Source: Bordetella bronchialis (GTDB lineage: Bacteria > Pseudomonadota > Gammaproteobacteria > Burkholderiales > Burkholderiaceae_B). From it: a stretch of DNA of 64,000 nt. Made by a program: the position numbers and the translations under genes. A model generated the notes under the pieces. That model saw only the letters and a list, made by a program, of their open reading frames with translations, was not told where the DNA came from and did no database searches. The stretch spans positions 1,426,001 to 1,490,000 of the forward strand of contig NZ_CP016170.1 in assembly GCF_001676705.1 (NCBI RefSeq), written 5' to 3'. Below are positions 26,026-35,051 of this stretch, one piece after another; the first letter of the stretch is position 1, and each line of letters opens with the position of its first letter.

Positions 26026-27078
26026 ATGACCGAGCAAGCGCAAGACAAGACACTTTTCACCGAGGCGGAACTGACCGCGCTCGGGACCCGCGCCTTCATG
26101 GGCCTGGGGCTGCCCGAGGCGGACGCGGCCGACGTGGTGCGCGTCCTGGTGCTGGCGGACTTGTTCGGCCTGTCCACCCATGGCCTGAGCCGCATCGAAT
26201 CGTATGGCGAACGCCTGCAGGTCAAGGGCATCAATGCGCGGGCCCGCGTCACCACCGAAACCGTCGCGCGCGCCTTGCGCCTGATCGACGGCGATAACGG
26301 CGTCGGTCCGCTGGTCGGCATGCACGCGCTGCGCGCCGCGATGGAGGCGGCGAGCGCCTGCGGCGTGGGCGTGGCCTTCGCGCGCGGCAGCAATCATTTC
26401 GGCCCCATCTCGCCCTACGGCCTGATCGCCGCGCAGGCGGGCTATGCCAGCATCATCGGCAGCAATGCCACGACCACCATCGCGCCGTGGGGCGGCAGCG
26501 ATGCCCGGCTGGGCAACAGTCCCCTGGGGTTCGGCGTGCCCAATCCGGGCGGCGATCCTTTCCTGCTCGACATGGCGATGAGCGTGGTGGCTCGCGCGAA
26601 GATACGCAATGCGCTCAAGCGCGGCGAGGCCATACCGGATACCTGGGCCACCGATGCCGGCGGTCGTCCCACCACGGACCCCAAGGCAGCCCTGGACGGG
26701 TTCCTGCTGCCCATCGGCGGACACAAGGGCTACGGGCTGGCCTTGCTGGTGGACCTGTTCTCCGGCCTGCTGTCGAACGCGGCGTACCTGACGCATGTGA
26801 AGTCCTGGGTCGATGCGCCCGACGAGCCGCAGAACCTGGGCCACTTCTTCATCCTGATCGATACGCGCCGCCTGGGCTCGCCGCAGTGGCTGGCCGAGCG
26901 CATGAACGATTTCGCGGCCATCCTGCACGACAGCGCGCCCACCGATCCGGCGCGGCCGGTGATCGTCCCCGGCGAAATCGAGTTGCGCAAAATGGCGCGG
27001 CAGCGGGAAGAAGGCATCGCGCTGGATCCGGCGACGGTGGCGCTGCTGCGCCGGCACGCCGCCAAGGCCCCGGCCTAG
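26026..27078 (+). CDS. Ldh2-family malate/L-lactate-type dehydrogenase
   Basis: 350 residues, typical length. Motifs of the Ldh2 (YlbC/DpkA) family: ADLFGLSTHGLSRI near 50, RGSNHFGPISPYG near 120 (catalytic His), GNSPLGFGVPNP near 165 and GGHKGYGLALLVDLFSG near 230. Members are NAD(P)-dependent reductases of 2-keto acids or cyclic imines (delta-1-piperideine-2-carboxylate or pyrroline-2-carboxylate). With the cyclodeaminase-like gene upstream, an imine or 2-keto acid step is plausible. About 120 bases after the FAD gene. Confidence 0.88.
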   Translation: MTEQAQDKTLFTEAELTALGTRAFMGLGLPEADAADVVRVLVLADLFGLSTHGLSRIESYGERLQVKGINARARVTTETVARALRLIDGDNGVGPLVGMHALRAAMEAASACGVGVAFARGSNHFGPISPYGLIAAQAGYASIIGSNATTTIAPWGGSDARLGNSPLGFGVPNPGGDPFLLDMAMSVVARAKIRNALKRGEAIPDTWATDAGGRPTTDPKAALDGFLLPIGGHKGYGLALLVDLFSGLLSNAAYLTHVKSWVDAPDEPQNLGHFFILIDTRRLGSPQWLAERMNDFAAILHDSAPTDPARPVIVPGEIELRKMARQREEGIALDPATVALLRRHAAKAPA

Positions 27079-27114
27079 CGCCGGCTTACGACAAAAAAAT
27101 CCAAGGAGACATCC

Positions 27115-28089
27115 ATGCATAAGCTGCTGGGCGGACTGGCCCTGTGCGCGCTTGCCCTGACGAGTGCCGGCGCGCGGGCGGATAGCTATCCGAGCAAACC
27201 CATCCGCGTCATCGTGCCCTATGTGGCCGGCGGCGCGGCCGACATCACCGCGCGGGTCTTCGCGCAGAAGATGTCCATGAGCATGGGCGTGGCGCTGGTC
27301 GTGGAGAACAAGCCCGGCGCCAACGGCATGATAGGCACGGACTTCGTCGCCAAGGCGGCGCCCGACGGCTATACCCTGTTGCTGGACGCCAGCGGCCCGC
27401 TGGTGGTGAACCCGTCCTTGTACGCCCGCAAGACACCCTATGACCCGGTCAAGGACTTCGCGCCGATCTCGCAGATCGCGAGTTACCAGTACGTGCTGGT
27501 CGTGCCCGGAAAGTCGCCCATCCACGGCTTGGACGACCTGGTCGCGCAGGCGCGCGCCCATCCCGGCCAGTTGAGCTATGGATCCGCCGGCGTGGGCGCG
27601 GGCGGCCACCTCGCGGGAGAGCTGCTGGCACTGATGACGCACACGCAGCTGGTCCATGTGCCCTACAAGGGCAACGCGCAGGCACTGACCGATGTCTTGA
27701 GCGGGCAGCTTTCATTTACCTTCGATACGGTGGTCACGTCCGCGCCGCAGATCCAGGCCGGCCGCCTGCGTCCGTTCGCCGTGTCGGGCCCTCATCGCGC
27801 CAGCGTGCTGCCCGATATCCCGACCATGGAAGAGTTGGGCTATAAAGGCTTCTCCATTACCCAGTTCCAGGGCCTGCTGGCGCCGGCCGGCACCGATCCC
27901 GCGATCATCGCCCGCCTGCACGACGAAGTGGTCAAGGCATCGCGCGATCCCGACGTGGTGCGCAAGCTGGTCACGGAAGGGGGCAACGACCTGGTGGCCG
28001 GCACGCCGGCGGAATTCGCCGCGCAGATCGAATCCGACCTGGGCCTGTACCGCAGGCTGATCGAAGACGCCAACATACCGAAGCAATAA
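27115..28089 (+). CDS. Bug (TctC-like) periplasmic solute receptor
   Basis: 324 residues; signal peptide ends near GARADS (about residue 21). Hallmarks: YPSKPIRVIVPYVAGGAADITAR, VENKPGANGMIGTDFVAKAAPDGYTLL, SVLPDIPTMEELGYKG. Second receptor of the cluster, with an AAGGAG ribosome site, 36 bases after the Ldh2-type gene. Two Bug receptors in one cluster could serve related acids or a sensing role. Confidence 0.9.
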   Translation: MHKLLGGLALCALALTSAGARADSYPSKPIRVIVPYVAGGAADITARVFAQKMSMSMGVALVVENKPGANGMIGTDFVAKAAPDGYTLLLDASGPLVVNPSLYARKTPYDPVKDFAPISQIASYQYVLVVPGKSPIHGLDDLVAQARAHPGQLSYGSAGVGAGGHLAGELLALMTHTQLVHVPYKGNAQALTDVLSGQLSFTFDTVVTSAPQIQAGRLRPFAVSGPHRASVLPDIPTMEELGYKGFSITQFQGLLAPAGTDPAIIARLHDEVVKASRDPDVVRKLVTEGGNDLVAGTPAEFAAQIESDLGLYRRLIEDANIPKQ

Positions 28090-28148
28090 TGCGCGCCGCG
28101 CGCGGCAAGGACGGACCGGGCGATCGCGCCCGGCATGGAGCGAACGAT

Positions 28149-28919
28149 ATGTATCAACTCGATGTGCTGATCAACGGCTATCCCGGGCGCAGCCTGTTCC
28201 ACGGCAGCCTGGGATGGAGCACCACCACGCTGCTGCGCGGCGAAGGGCGCAACATCCTGGTGGACGTCGGCGCCTTCGGCGCGCGCCACCTGCTGAAGAA
28301 GCAGCTGGCCGATGTCCGCATGGACCCGGCCGACGTCACCGACGTGGTCCTGACGCATGCGCACTACGATCATTCCGTCAACTTCACGCTGTTCCCCAAT
28401 GCCACGGTGTGGATAGGCGAGCGCGAACTGGAATGGGCGGCCGCGCAGCCTCCCGGCTTCGACCCGCTGCCCGAGCTCTATGTGCGCGAACTGTCCGTTT
28501 CGCCGCGCGTGCGCCGTATCGGCGACGGCGAACGCTTCCTGCCCGGCTTCACGGCCATCGTGGCGCCGGGCCACACGCCGGGCCACCTGCTGTTCACGGT
28601 TGCCGGCGCGGCCCAGCCCCTGCTGTTCACCGGCGATGCGGCGAAGAACCGCGCCGAGCTATTGAGCATGACCGTCAACGATACCTACGACATGCAGGCC
28701 AGCCGGGCCACGCTGGAGCTCATCTGGGCGACGTGGCGGCGGCAAGCCGATACACTGCTCATCCCGGGCCACGACCTGTGCATGCGCCTGGACGACAAGG
28801 GCCAGCCCGTCTACGTCGGGGAACGCCGCGCCGCCATGAATGCATGGTTCGGCGAAAACCTGGAACCCACCGTCATCGATCTGTGCTGCGGCGGCGAGAC
28901 CGCGCGCTACAGCGCCTGA
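28149..28919 (+). CDS. Metallo-beta-lactamase-fold hydrolase
   Basis: 256 residues; the ATG at 28149 follows GGAGCGAACGAT, whereas the open frame begins earlier at 28089. The zinc motif HAHYDH (residues 70-75), the later His in APGHTPGHL, Asp in TGDAAKN and His in IPGHD are all there, so the binuclear metal site is complete. Such enzymes cleave lactones, esters or thioesters. Probably a ring- or ester-opening hydrolase in the cluster; substrate unknown. Confidence 0.85.
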   Translation: MYQLDVLINGYPGRSLFHGSLGWSTTTLLRGEGRNILVDVGAFGARHLLKKQLADVRMDPADVTDVVLTHAHYDHSVNFTLFPNATVWIGERELEWAAAQPPGFDPLPELYVRELSVSPRVRRIGDGERFLPGFTAIVAPGHTPGHLLFTVAGAAQPLLFTGDAAKNRAELLSMTVNDTYDMQASRATLELIWATWRRQADTLLIPGHDLCMRLDDKGQPVYVGERRAAMNAWFGENLEPTVIDLCCGGETARYSA

Positions 28920-28964
28920 GCCGCCGGTCCGCCGACGGGCCCCTTCATACACGAGAGAGCCGAG

Positions 28965-29702
28965 ATGCCGCTTGATCCGCAAGTCCTAGCCCAATTCATT
29001 CCCACCGGCCGCCTGCGCGCGTCCATCAATGTCGGCAACCCCATCCTGGCGCGCCGCGACGACGGCCCGGGGGGCGCGGCCGGCGTGTCGGTGGACCTGG
29101 CGCGGGCCTTTGCCCAGCGCCTGGGCGTGGAGCTGGAGCTGGTGGTGTTCGACAGCGCCGGCAAGTCCGTGGATGCCGTGACGGCCGAACAGGCGGACAT
29201 CGGCTTCTTCGCCATCGATCCGGTGCGTGGCGCGGGCATCGACTTCACGGACGCCTATGTGCTGATCGAAGGCGCGTATCTGGTGCGCGAGGAATCTCCG
29301 CTCCGCGACCGCGCGGAAGTCGACCGGCCGGGTACGCGGGTCACCGTCGGGAAGGGAAGCGCCTACGACCTGTACCTGACCCGGGAACTGAAGCAGGCGG
29401 AGATCGTCCGCGCGCCGACATCGCCCGCGGTCGTCGATTTCTTCCTGGCCGAAAAGACGGAGGTCGCGGCCGGCGTGAAGCAGCAGCTGGAAGCCGACAT
29501 GCGGCGCGTGCCGGGCCTGCGCCTGCTGCCGGGCAGCTTCATGGTGATACGCCAGGCGATGGGCCTGCCCAAGGGACGTGGCGACGCCGCGGCGAAGGAA
29601 TTGCGCGCCTTCGTGGAAGAAATGAAAGCCAGCGGCTTTGTCACCGATGCATTGAAGCGTCATCGCATCGAAGGCGCGGCCGTCGCGCCCGCGGCCGCCT
29701 GA
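28965..29702 (+). CDS. Family-3 substrate-binding domain protein without signal peptide
   Basis: 245 residues with the SBP_bac_3 fold (GRLRASINVGNPILAR, GVSVDLARAFAQRLGVELEL, ADIGFFAIDPVRGAGIDFTDAY). It starts MPLDPQVLAQFIP, with no hydrophobic signal or lipobox, and the upstream frame gives none. It therefore seems cytoplasmic, unlike standard ABC receptors; a sensory or enzyme-like role (for example cyclohexadienyl dehydratase-type) is possible. Last gene of the cluster, convergent with a LysR gene. Confidence 0.78.
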   Translation: MPLDPQVLAQFIPTGRLRASINVGNPILARRDDGPGGAAGVSVDLARAFAQRLGVELELVVFDSAGKSVDAVTAEQADIGFFAIDPVRGAGIDFTDAYVLIEGAYLVREESPLRDRAEVDRPGTRVTVGKGSAYDLYLTRELKQAEIVRAPTSPAVVDFFLAEKTEVAAGVKQQLEADMRRVPGLRLLPGSFMVIRQAMGLPKGRGDAAAKELRAFVEEMKASGFVTDALKRHRIEGAAVAPAAA

Positions 29703-29719
29703 GCACCCGCGGCAAGGCA

Positions 29720-30610
29720 CTAGCGCCTTGCCGCGGGCGCTTCCACCACGCGGGCGATGAAGGCATCCAGCGCGGGATTGTCGTGCCGCTCGCGCCAGGC
29801 CAGGTACATATCCGCGTAAAGCTTGTCCTGCGCCACCGGCAGGAAGGACACGCCCTCCATCCGCAGCTCGCGGGCCGAATCCGGCACCAGGCCCACGCCC
29901 AGTCCCGCGCGCACCAGGCCCAGCAGCGTGTGGGTCTGGCCCGCGTGTTGCACATAGTCCGGTTCGACGCCGGCGGCCCCCAGGGCCGCGGCGATGCGCT
30001 CGTAGAAGTACTTGCCTTCGCCCGGTGCGTAGGCCACGAAAGGCTGGCCGTGCAGGGCGCGCAGCGGGACGGCGTCGCGGGCCAGCAGCGGCGATTTGCG
30101 CGGCACGGCCAATACCATGGGCTCGCGTTCGATCAGGCGGTGCGCCAGGCCGTCCTGGCGGGGCAGGTGGCGGGCCAGCATCGCGTCCAGCTCGCCGGCC
30201 ACCAGCAGGCGGCCCAGGTCGGTGGAGACGCGCTCGCGCAGTTCGATGTCCACGTCCGGCAGGATTTCGCGCGCCTTCATCACCCAGGCCGGCATGAGGC
30301 GATACGCGGCCACCGCGGTGAATCCCAGCGTGATATGGCCGGCCTCGCCGCCCGATGCGCGCCGGGCGCTGGAGGCCGCTCGCGCGGAATAGGCCAGCAG
30401 ATGGCGGGCGTCGCGCAGGAAGCTGCGTCCCGCGGAGGTCAGCGTCACCACCCGGCTGCTGCGCTCCAGCAGCGTGACGCCCAGCGCCTGTTCCAGCAGC
30501 TGGATCTGGCGGCTCAGGGGAGGCTGGGTCATGCACAGGCGCGCCGCGGCTCGGCCGAAGTGCAGCTCTTCCGCGACCGCCACGAAGCACTCCAGTTGGC
30601 GAAGTTCCAT
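29720..30610 (-). CDS. LysR-family transcriptional regulator
   Basis: 296 residues. N-terminal helix-turn-helix MELRQLECFVAVAEELHFGRAAARL with TQPPLSRQIQLLEQALGV, then the effector domain (HITLGFTAVAAYRLMP, AGLGVGLVPDSAREL). The BenM/CatM-like N-terminus suggests control of an acid catabolic gene. It is divergent from the Bug plus 2-hydroxyacid dehydrogenase pair and ends 17 bases from the convergent substrate-binding gene. Confidence 0.9.
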   Translation of the reverse strand: MELRQLECFVAVAEELHFGRAAARLCMTQPPLSRQIQLLEQALGVTLLERSSRVVTLTSAGRSFLRDARHLLAYSARAASSARRASGGEAGHITLGFTAVAAYRLMPAWVMKAREILPDVDIELRERVSTDLGRLLVAGELDAMLARHLPRQDGLAHRLIEREPMVLAVPRKSPLLARDAVPLRALHGQPFVAYAPGEGKYFYERIAAALGAAGVEPDYVQHAGQTHTLLGLVRAGLGVGLVPDSARELRMEGVSFLPVAQDKLYADMYLAWRERHDNPALDAFIARVVEAPAARR

Positions 30611-30628
30611 CGATACAAGGCTTGAATT

Positions 30629-30653
30629 GATCGTTGCTATTTATAGCTCGATC
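30629..30653. promoter_or_regulatory. Nested inverted repeat, probable LysR operator
   Basis: GATCG-TT-GCTAT-TT-ATAGC-T-CGATC: an inner perfect repeat within an outer five-base repeat, nearly symmetric over 25 bases. It begins 18 bases upstream of the LysR start codon and about 190 bases before the Bug gene. LysR proteins commonly bind such sites to repress themselves and activate the divergent gene. Confidence 0.5.
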
Positions 30654-30840
30654 GCACCGATCACGGGAATCCCTTCCTATACTCCTTGCTGCCACGACGC
30701 GGCGGACGCGCCCTTCATCCGAAGGGTCGGGCCCCGGGACCAGGCCGGCGCAGACCGGACGGCCCGCGGGCGGCATGCCAGGGCCCCGGTCCCCGGCAGG
30801 CGGTGCGCGCCGCCCCGCGTCCAACGACGAGGAGACGACG

Positions 30841-31833
30841 ATGAACACCAAGCCCGCCGCGCGCCTGCGTGTGCGCATGATCGCGGCCGCCTTCGCCCTG
30901 GCCGCCGCCCTGCCGGGCGCCGGCCGCGCCGCGGACGACTTTCCATCCCGCCCCATCAGCCTGATCGTGCCTTTCTCTCCCGGCGGGGGGACGGACATCT
31001 CGGCCCGGCTGCTGGCCGCGGCGCTGGGCCAGCGGATGAACGCCTCGGTCGTGGTGGACAACCGGCCCGGCGCGGGCGGGCAGATCGCCGCCGACCTCGT
31101 GGCGCGCGCCGCGCCGGATGGCTACACGCTGCTGTTCGCCAATTCCGGCATGCTGGCCATCAATCCCTGGCTGTACAAGCTGCACAGCGATCCGGCCAAG
31201 GCCTTCGTGCCGGTCTCGCTGTTTTCCGACCTGCCCTTCGTGCTCGTGGTGCCGCCCAATTTGCCGGCCAAAACCGTGGGCGAGCTGGTGGCGCTGGCCA
31301 AGTCCCAGCCCGGCGCGCATACCTTCGCCAGCTCCGGCACCGGCGGCGCGCCGCATCTGGCCGGTGAGATCTTCCAGCAGGCCACGGGCGTGCAACTGAC
31401 ACACGTGCCCTACAAGGGCGGCGGGCCGGCCATGACCGACCTGATGGCCGGCCGGGTCGACATGCTGTTCGCCTCGGTACTGGAAACGGTCACCTACGTG
31501 AACGCCGGCAAGCTGCGCGCGCTGGCCGTCACGGGGCCGGCGCGCTCGCCCGTGATGCCCGATGTGCCGACGCTGGACGAAGCCGGCGTGCGCAATGCGC
31601 AAACGGGCTCCTGGACCGCCGTGCTGGCGCCCGCCGGCACGCCGCAGGCCATCGTCGATAAACTGTCGCTGGCGATCCGCCAGGTCGCCGACCTGCCGGA
31701 CGTCAAGGAAAAGCTTATTTCGCAGGGCGCCGTGCCGCATGGCTCCACCCCGGCGGAACTGGCCGATCTTGCGGCCCGCGAACGCGCCCGCTATGGCGAC
31801 ATCATCAAACAGCGCAATCTGCGCGTCGACTAG
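30841..31833 (+). CDS. Bug (TctC-like) periplasmic solute receptor
   Basis: 330 residues from an ATG behind GAGGAGACGACG; an upstream open frame is not supported. The long signal peptide ends near GRAADD (about residue 32). Motifs: FPSRPISLIVPFSPGGGTDISAR, VVDNRPGAGGQIAADLVARAAPDGYTLLF, SPVMPDVPTLDEAGV. It probably supplies the 2-hydroxyacid dehydrogenase encoded directly downstream and is likely controlled by the divergent LysR. Confidence 0.9.
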   Translation: MNTKPAARLRVRMIAAAFALAAALPGAGRAADDFPSRPISLIVPFSPGGGTDISARLLAAALGQRMNASVVVDNRPGAGGQIAADLVARAAPDGYTLLFANSGMLAINPWLYKLHSDPAKAFVPVSLFSDLPFVLVVPPNLPAKTVGELVALAKSQPGAHTFASSGTGGAPHLAGEIFQQATGVQLTHVPYKGGGPAMTDLMAGRVDMLFASVLETVTYVNAGKLRALAVTGPARSPVMPDVPTLDEAGVRNAQTGSWTAVLAPAGTPQAIVDKLSLAIRQVADLPDVKEKLISQGAVPHGSTPAELADLAARERARYGDIIKQRNLRVD

Positions 31834-31869
31834 GCGATGCGCGGACGGCGCGCCGCCCCGATAACCCTT

Positions 31870-32880
31870 ATGCAGACTGTTGCTTCCCACGCCGTGAATC
31901 ACACCGCTACGACCGCTACGACCGCCACACACGCCACGCCCGTGGAGCTCCTGATGGCCGGCCCCCTGCTGCCGGAACTCATGGCGCGGATCGAGGGCAA
32001 ATACCGTGTCCACCGCTGGTGGGAAATGGACGATCCCGCCGCCCGCCTGGCCCGGCAGGGCGCGGCCATCCGCGGCATCGTCACCAGCGGCCGCTACGGC
32101 GCCACGCGGGCGATGATAGAGGCGCTGCCATCGCTGGAAGTCATCGTCAGCTTTGGCGTCGGCATCGACCCCATCGATATGGCGGCGGCACGCCAGCGCG
32201 ATATCGTCGTCACCAATACGCCCGGCGTGCTGGACGACTGCGTGGCCGATACGGCGCTGGCGCTGATGCTGGGCGTATCGCGGCGCATCTGCGAGCTGGA
32301 CCGCTTCGTGCGCGCGGGACGTTGGCGCGGCGAAACGCCGCCGCTGGGCCGCAAGCTGGGCGGCCGCCGCTGCGGCATCCTGGGCCTGGGCAACATCGGC
32401 CGGCAGATCGCGCGGCGCGCCGAAGCCTTCGGCATGGACATCGCCTATCACAACCGCTCGCCGCGGCGCGATGTGCCCGCGCATTATCTGTATTGCGAGG
32501 ATGTCCGCGCGCTGGCCCGCGCCAGCGACGTCCTGGTGCTGTCCCTGCCGGGGGGCGGCGACACGCGGCGCGTGGTCGACGCGGATGTGCTCGAAGCCCT
32601 GGGCGCCGACGGCATCCTGGTCAACGTATCGCGCGGCAGCGTGGTGGACCAGGACGCGCTCGTCACGGCCTTGCGCGAGGGCCGCATCGCCGGCGCCGGC
32701 CTGGACGTATTCGAGAACGAGCCCGACGTGCCGCCGGCACTGTGCGCGATGGACCAGGTGGTGCTGTCGCCGCACATCGGCAGCAGCACCGTCGAGACGC
32801 GGCAAGCCATGGCCGACCTGGTCATCGCCAACCTGGACGGCTGGTTCGAAAGGCGGCGGCCGCTGACACCGGTGGCCTGA
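31870..32880 (+). CDS. D-isomer-specific 2-hydroxyacid dehydrogenase
   Basis: 336 residues from the ATG at 31870; an in-frame ATG at 31837 directly after the Bug stop would add eleven basic residues and neither has a strong ribosome site. NAD motif GILGLGNIGRQIARR near 170; catalytic Arg in NVSRGSVVDQDAL near 255, Glu in DVFENEPDVP near 283 and His in SPHIGSSTVE near 305. The family includes glyoxylate/hydroxypyruvate reductases. A low-complexity TATTATTAT-like run (residues about 12-20) lies before the domain. Substrate unknown. Confidence 0.86.
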   Translation: MQTVASHAVNHTATTATTATHATPVELLMAGPLLPELMARIEGKYRVHRWWEMDDPAARLARQGAAIRGIVTSGRYGATRAMIEALPSLEVIVSFGVGIDPIDMAAARQRDIVVTNTPGVLDDCVADTALALMLGVSRRICELDRFVRAGRWRGETPPLGRKLGGRRCGILGLGNIGRQIARRAEAFGMDIAYHNRSPRRDVPAHYLYCEDVRALARASDVLVLSLPGGGDTRRVVDADVLEALGADGILVNVSRGSVVDQDALVTALREGRIAGAGLDVFENEPDVPPALCAMDQVVLSPHIGSSTVETRQAMADLVIANLDGWFERRRPLTPVA

Positions 32881-32887
32881 TAAGGAG

Positions 32888-33583
32888 TCAGCGGCGCGCG
32901 GACGCGGTATCGGCCGCATTCCCGCTATCGCTATCGGCGCCATCTCCGATATCGCTGTCCGGATCCAGCAGCAGATCGAACCTGGCTTTTGCGGCTTGCG
33001 GATCGTCGCTCCAGGAAGCCAGCAATTCGCGCGCCGCCTGGCCGGCCGCCGCCCGGTCCTTGCGGGGGTCCCTGGACATCAGGTCGTCTATCGTGGCCGC
33101 CAGGGTGCCATCGCGCTCGTAGCGCGCCATGACGCGCGCCATCAAGGGGGCGAGGACGCCGCGTGCCTGCCACTCGGCCACGATGCGGCGCAGCAGGTCC
33201 ATCGCCGCCGCGTCCAGGCGGTCGCCCAGGTAGATCCCTTGCGCCACGCTTGCCACGGACGGCTCCTGCCTGGACCATTTCGCCACGACCTTGAAGAATT
33301 CGTCCACACCGTGCACCTGGCAGGGGACGGCCGTGGCGCGCGACGGTTCGCGCGTCGCATCCGGCGGCCGTCCGCCGGACGGCGCATCCTGGCGCCCGGC
33401 GATGCCGTCCGACCTGGGCCGCCACCCGCAACCGCCCGGCGGGGCGGCGTCCGCGGCCTCGGCGCGATAGGCGGCCAAGGCGTCGGCGGTCGCGTGGCCG
33501 GGCGCCGTGGCAAGGACTGGCATGCCCGCGGGTTGCGGATAGGCGGGCGGCGGCGTGCCGGGGCCCGTGGTGGAAATCGTCAT
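32888..33583 (-). CDS. Uncharacterised protein
   Basis: 231 residues from an ATG behind GGAGCGACAACCC. I recognise no family. The first 90 residues are Pro/Ala/Gly-rich with no signal peptide or membrane helix; residues about 95-190 look helical (VDEFFKVVAKWSRQEPS, LGDRLDAAAMDLLRRIVAEWQARG). The tail is acidic with repeated Asp/Ser (DPDSDIGDGADSDSGN). A disordered N-terminus with Ser/Thr at the start would suit a secreted effector, but there is no further support. Codon use matches its neighbours. Confidence 0.6.
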   Translation of the reverse strand: MTISTTGPGTPPPAYPQPAGMPVLATAPGHATADALAAYRAEAADAAPPGGCGWRPRSDGIAGRQDAPSGGRPPDATREPSRATAVPCQVHGVDEFFKVVAKWSRQEPSVASVAQGIYLGDRLDAAAMDLLRRIVAEWQARGVLAPLMARVMARYERDGTLAATIDDLMSRDPRKDRAAAGQAARELLASWSDDPQAAKARFDLLLDPDSDIGDGADSDSGNAADTASARR

Positions 33584-33754
33584 GGGTTGTCGCTCCGTTG
33601 GAAGCCGCGATGCAATGGCCCCGGCGCCTTCCAGCCGTTCAGGGCCGTGGGCGAGCGGGGCATGCGGCCGGTAAGGGTGGCGCGGTGCGGGCCTGGATGC
33701 CGCGGCGCCGGCTGCAAGGCCGGGCAGGCGCTTGCCGGATTGCTGTGTGGTGGG

Positions 33755-35047
33755 CTACAGCACGGCGTCCCTTGCGGAGCCGTCCGATTTCGTGTCGCGG
33801 GCCTGGCGTGCATCGCCCAGCATGGCGTCGGCGATGCGTACGGCGGTATGCACGGAGTCGGTCAGGCCCAGGTGGCCGTGACCCGTGGCGATCCACAGGC
33901 CCGGCTGGCCGGCGACCGGGCCGATCACGGGCACGGAGTCCGGCATGCAGGGACGGTGTCCCATCCATTCCGTGACGGGTGCCCGATCCAGTCCCTGGAA
34001 GGTGTCGCGCGCGATGTGCGCCAGCACTTGCGCGCGCCGCGGATCGGGGGCGCGCGACAGGCCGGCGATCTCCACGGTGCCGCCCACGCGCAAGCCGTCT
34101 TCCATCGGCGTAATGAAGACCTTGCGGTCGGCCAGCACGACGGTGCGCGAAATGGTCGAGGACGCGCCCTGGAATTGCACGTGGTAGCCGCGCTGGCTTT
34201 CCAGGCGCAGGCGTACGCCCAGCGGACGCAGCAGCCGCGGTGTCCACGCGCCCGTGGCGACGACCACGTGCTGGAAATCGTGCGGCGCGTCGTTGACGCC
34301 GACACGCCAGCCGGTGCCGCCGTTGCGCCGGGGCGCGGCGGCCTGGCCGCGCAGCACGCGGCCGCCGCGCGCGGCATACGCGCGCACCACGGCCTGTACG
34401 TAGCGGAAGGGGTTCAGCACCGTGGCATGGTCGGCCAGGAACATGCCGATCCGGTAGCGCGCGCCGACGGCCGGTTCCAGGTCCAGGATGCCGGGGCGGT
34501 CCAGTTTCTCGAAGCGGTAGCCGTACTGCTCGCGCAGCCGCCAGCCCGCCGCATCCTTGGCCAGCGCCGCCTCGTCGGGATACAGATGCAGGTGGCCGCG
34601 CCGCAGGATCAACTCGGGCACGCCGATCTCCCGTGCCAGCGCCACATGCCGCTCCACCGCGCCGGCGTGCAGCGCCGCCAGCCGCCGCGCCGCGTCGGCG
34701 ACGGCGGCGGGGCGCGAAGCGGCGACGAAGCGCGCGAGCCAGGGCAGGGCGCGCGGCAGGTAGGCCAGCGGCAGCCGCAGCGGGCTTTCCGGGTCCAGCA
34801 TCATCCCGGGGACCGATTTGAGGATGCCCGGCATGGCCAGCGGCGCCACCGAACCGGGGCTGATGGCGCCGGAATTGCCGAAGCTGCAGCCGCTGCCGGG
34901 TTCGTCGCGGTCTATCAAGGTCACGTCGGCGCCGCGCTGGCGCAGCGTGTACGCCGTGACGGCGCCGACGATGCCCGCGCCGATGACGGCGACGCGCGGG
35001 CCGGCACGGCCGCCGCCGGCGCTGTAGAGTCCCGACGTGTCCCGCAT
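33755..35047 (-). CDS. D-amino acid dehydrogenase-like FAD oxidoreductase (DadA family)
   Basis: 430 residues from the ATG at 35047, five bases after the stop of the acetyltransferase gene, so the two are coupled. The FAD motif VAVIGAGIVGAVTAYTLRQRG is near residue 20; GSGCSFGNSGAISPGSVAPLAMPG and the C-terminal IATGHGHLGLTDSVHTAVRIA are typical of DadA/DAO enzymes, which oxidise D-amino acids, imino acids or glycine to keto or imine products. Together with a GNAT gene it may handle an amino compound. Not close enough to name as DadA itself. Confidence 0.86.
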   Translation of the reverse strand: MRDTSGLYSAGGGRAGPRVAVIGAGIVGAVTAYTLRQRGADVTLIDRDEPGSGCSFGNSGAISPGSVAPLAMPGILKSVPGMMLDPESPLRLPLAYLPRALPWLARFVAASRPAAVADAARRLAALHAGAVERHVALAREIGVPELILRRGHLHLYPDEAALAKDAAGWRLREQYGYRFEKLDRPGILDLEPAVGARYRIGMFLADHATVLNPFRYVQAVVRAYAARGGRVLRGQAAAPRRNGGTGWRVGVNDAPHDFQHVVVATGAWTPRLLRPLGVRLRLESQRGYHVQFQGASSTISRTVVLADRKVFITPMEDGLRVGGTVEIAGLSRAPDPRRAQVLAHIARDTFQGLDRAPVTEWMGHRPCMPDSVPVIGPVAGQPGLWIATGHGHLGLTDSVHTAVRIADAMLGDARQARDTKSDGSARDAVL

Positions 35048-35051
35048 GGCC

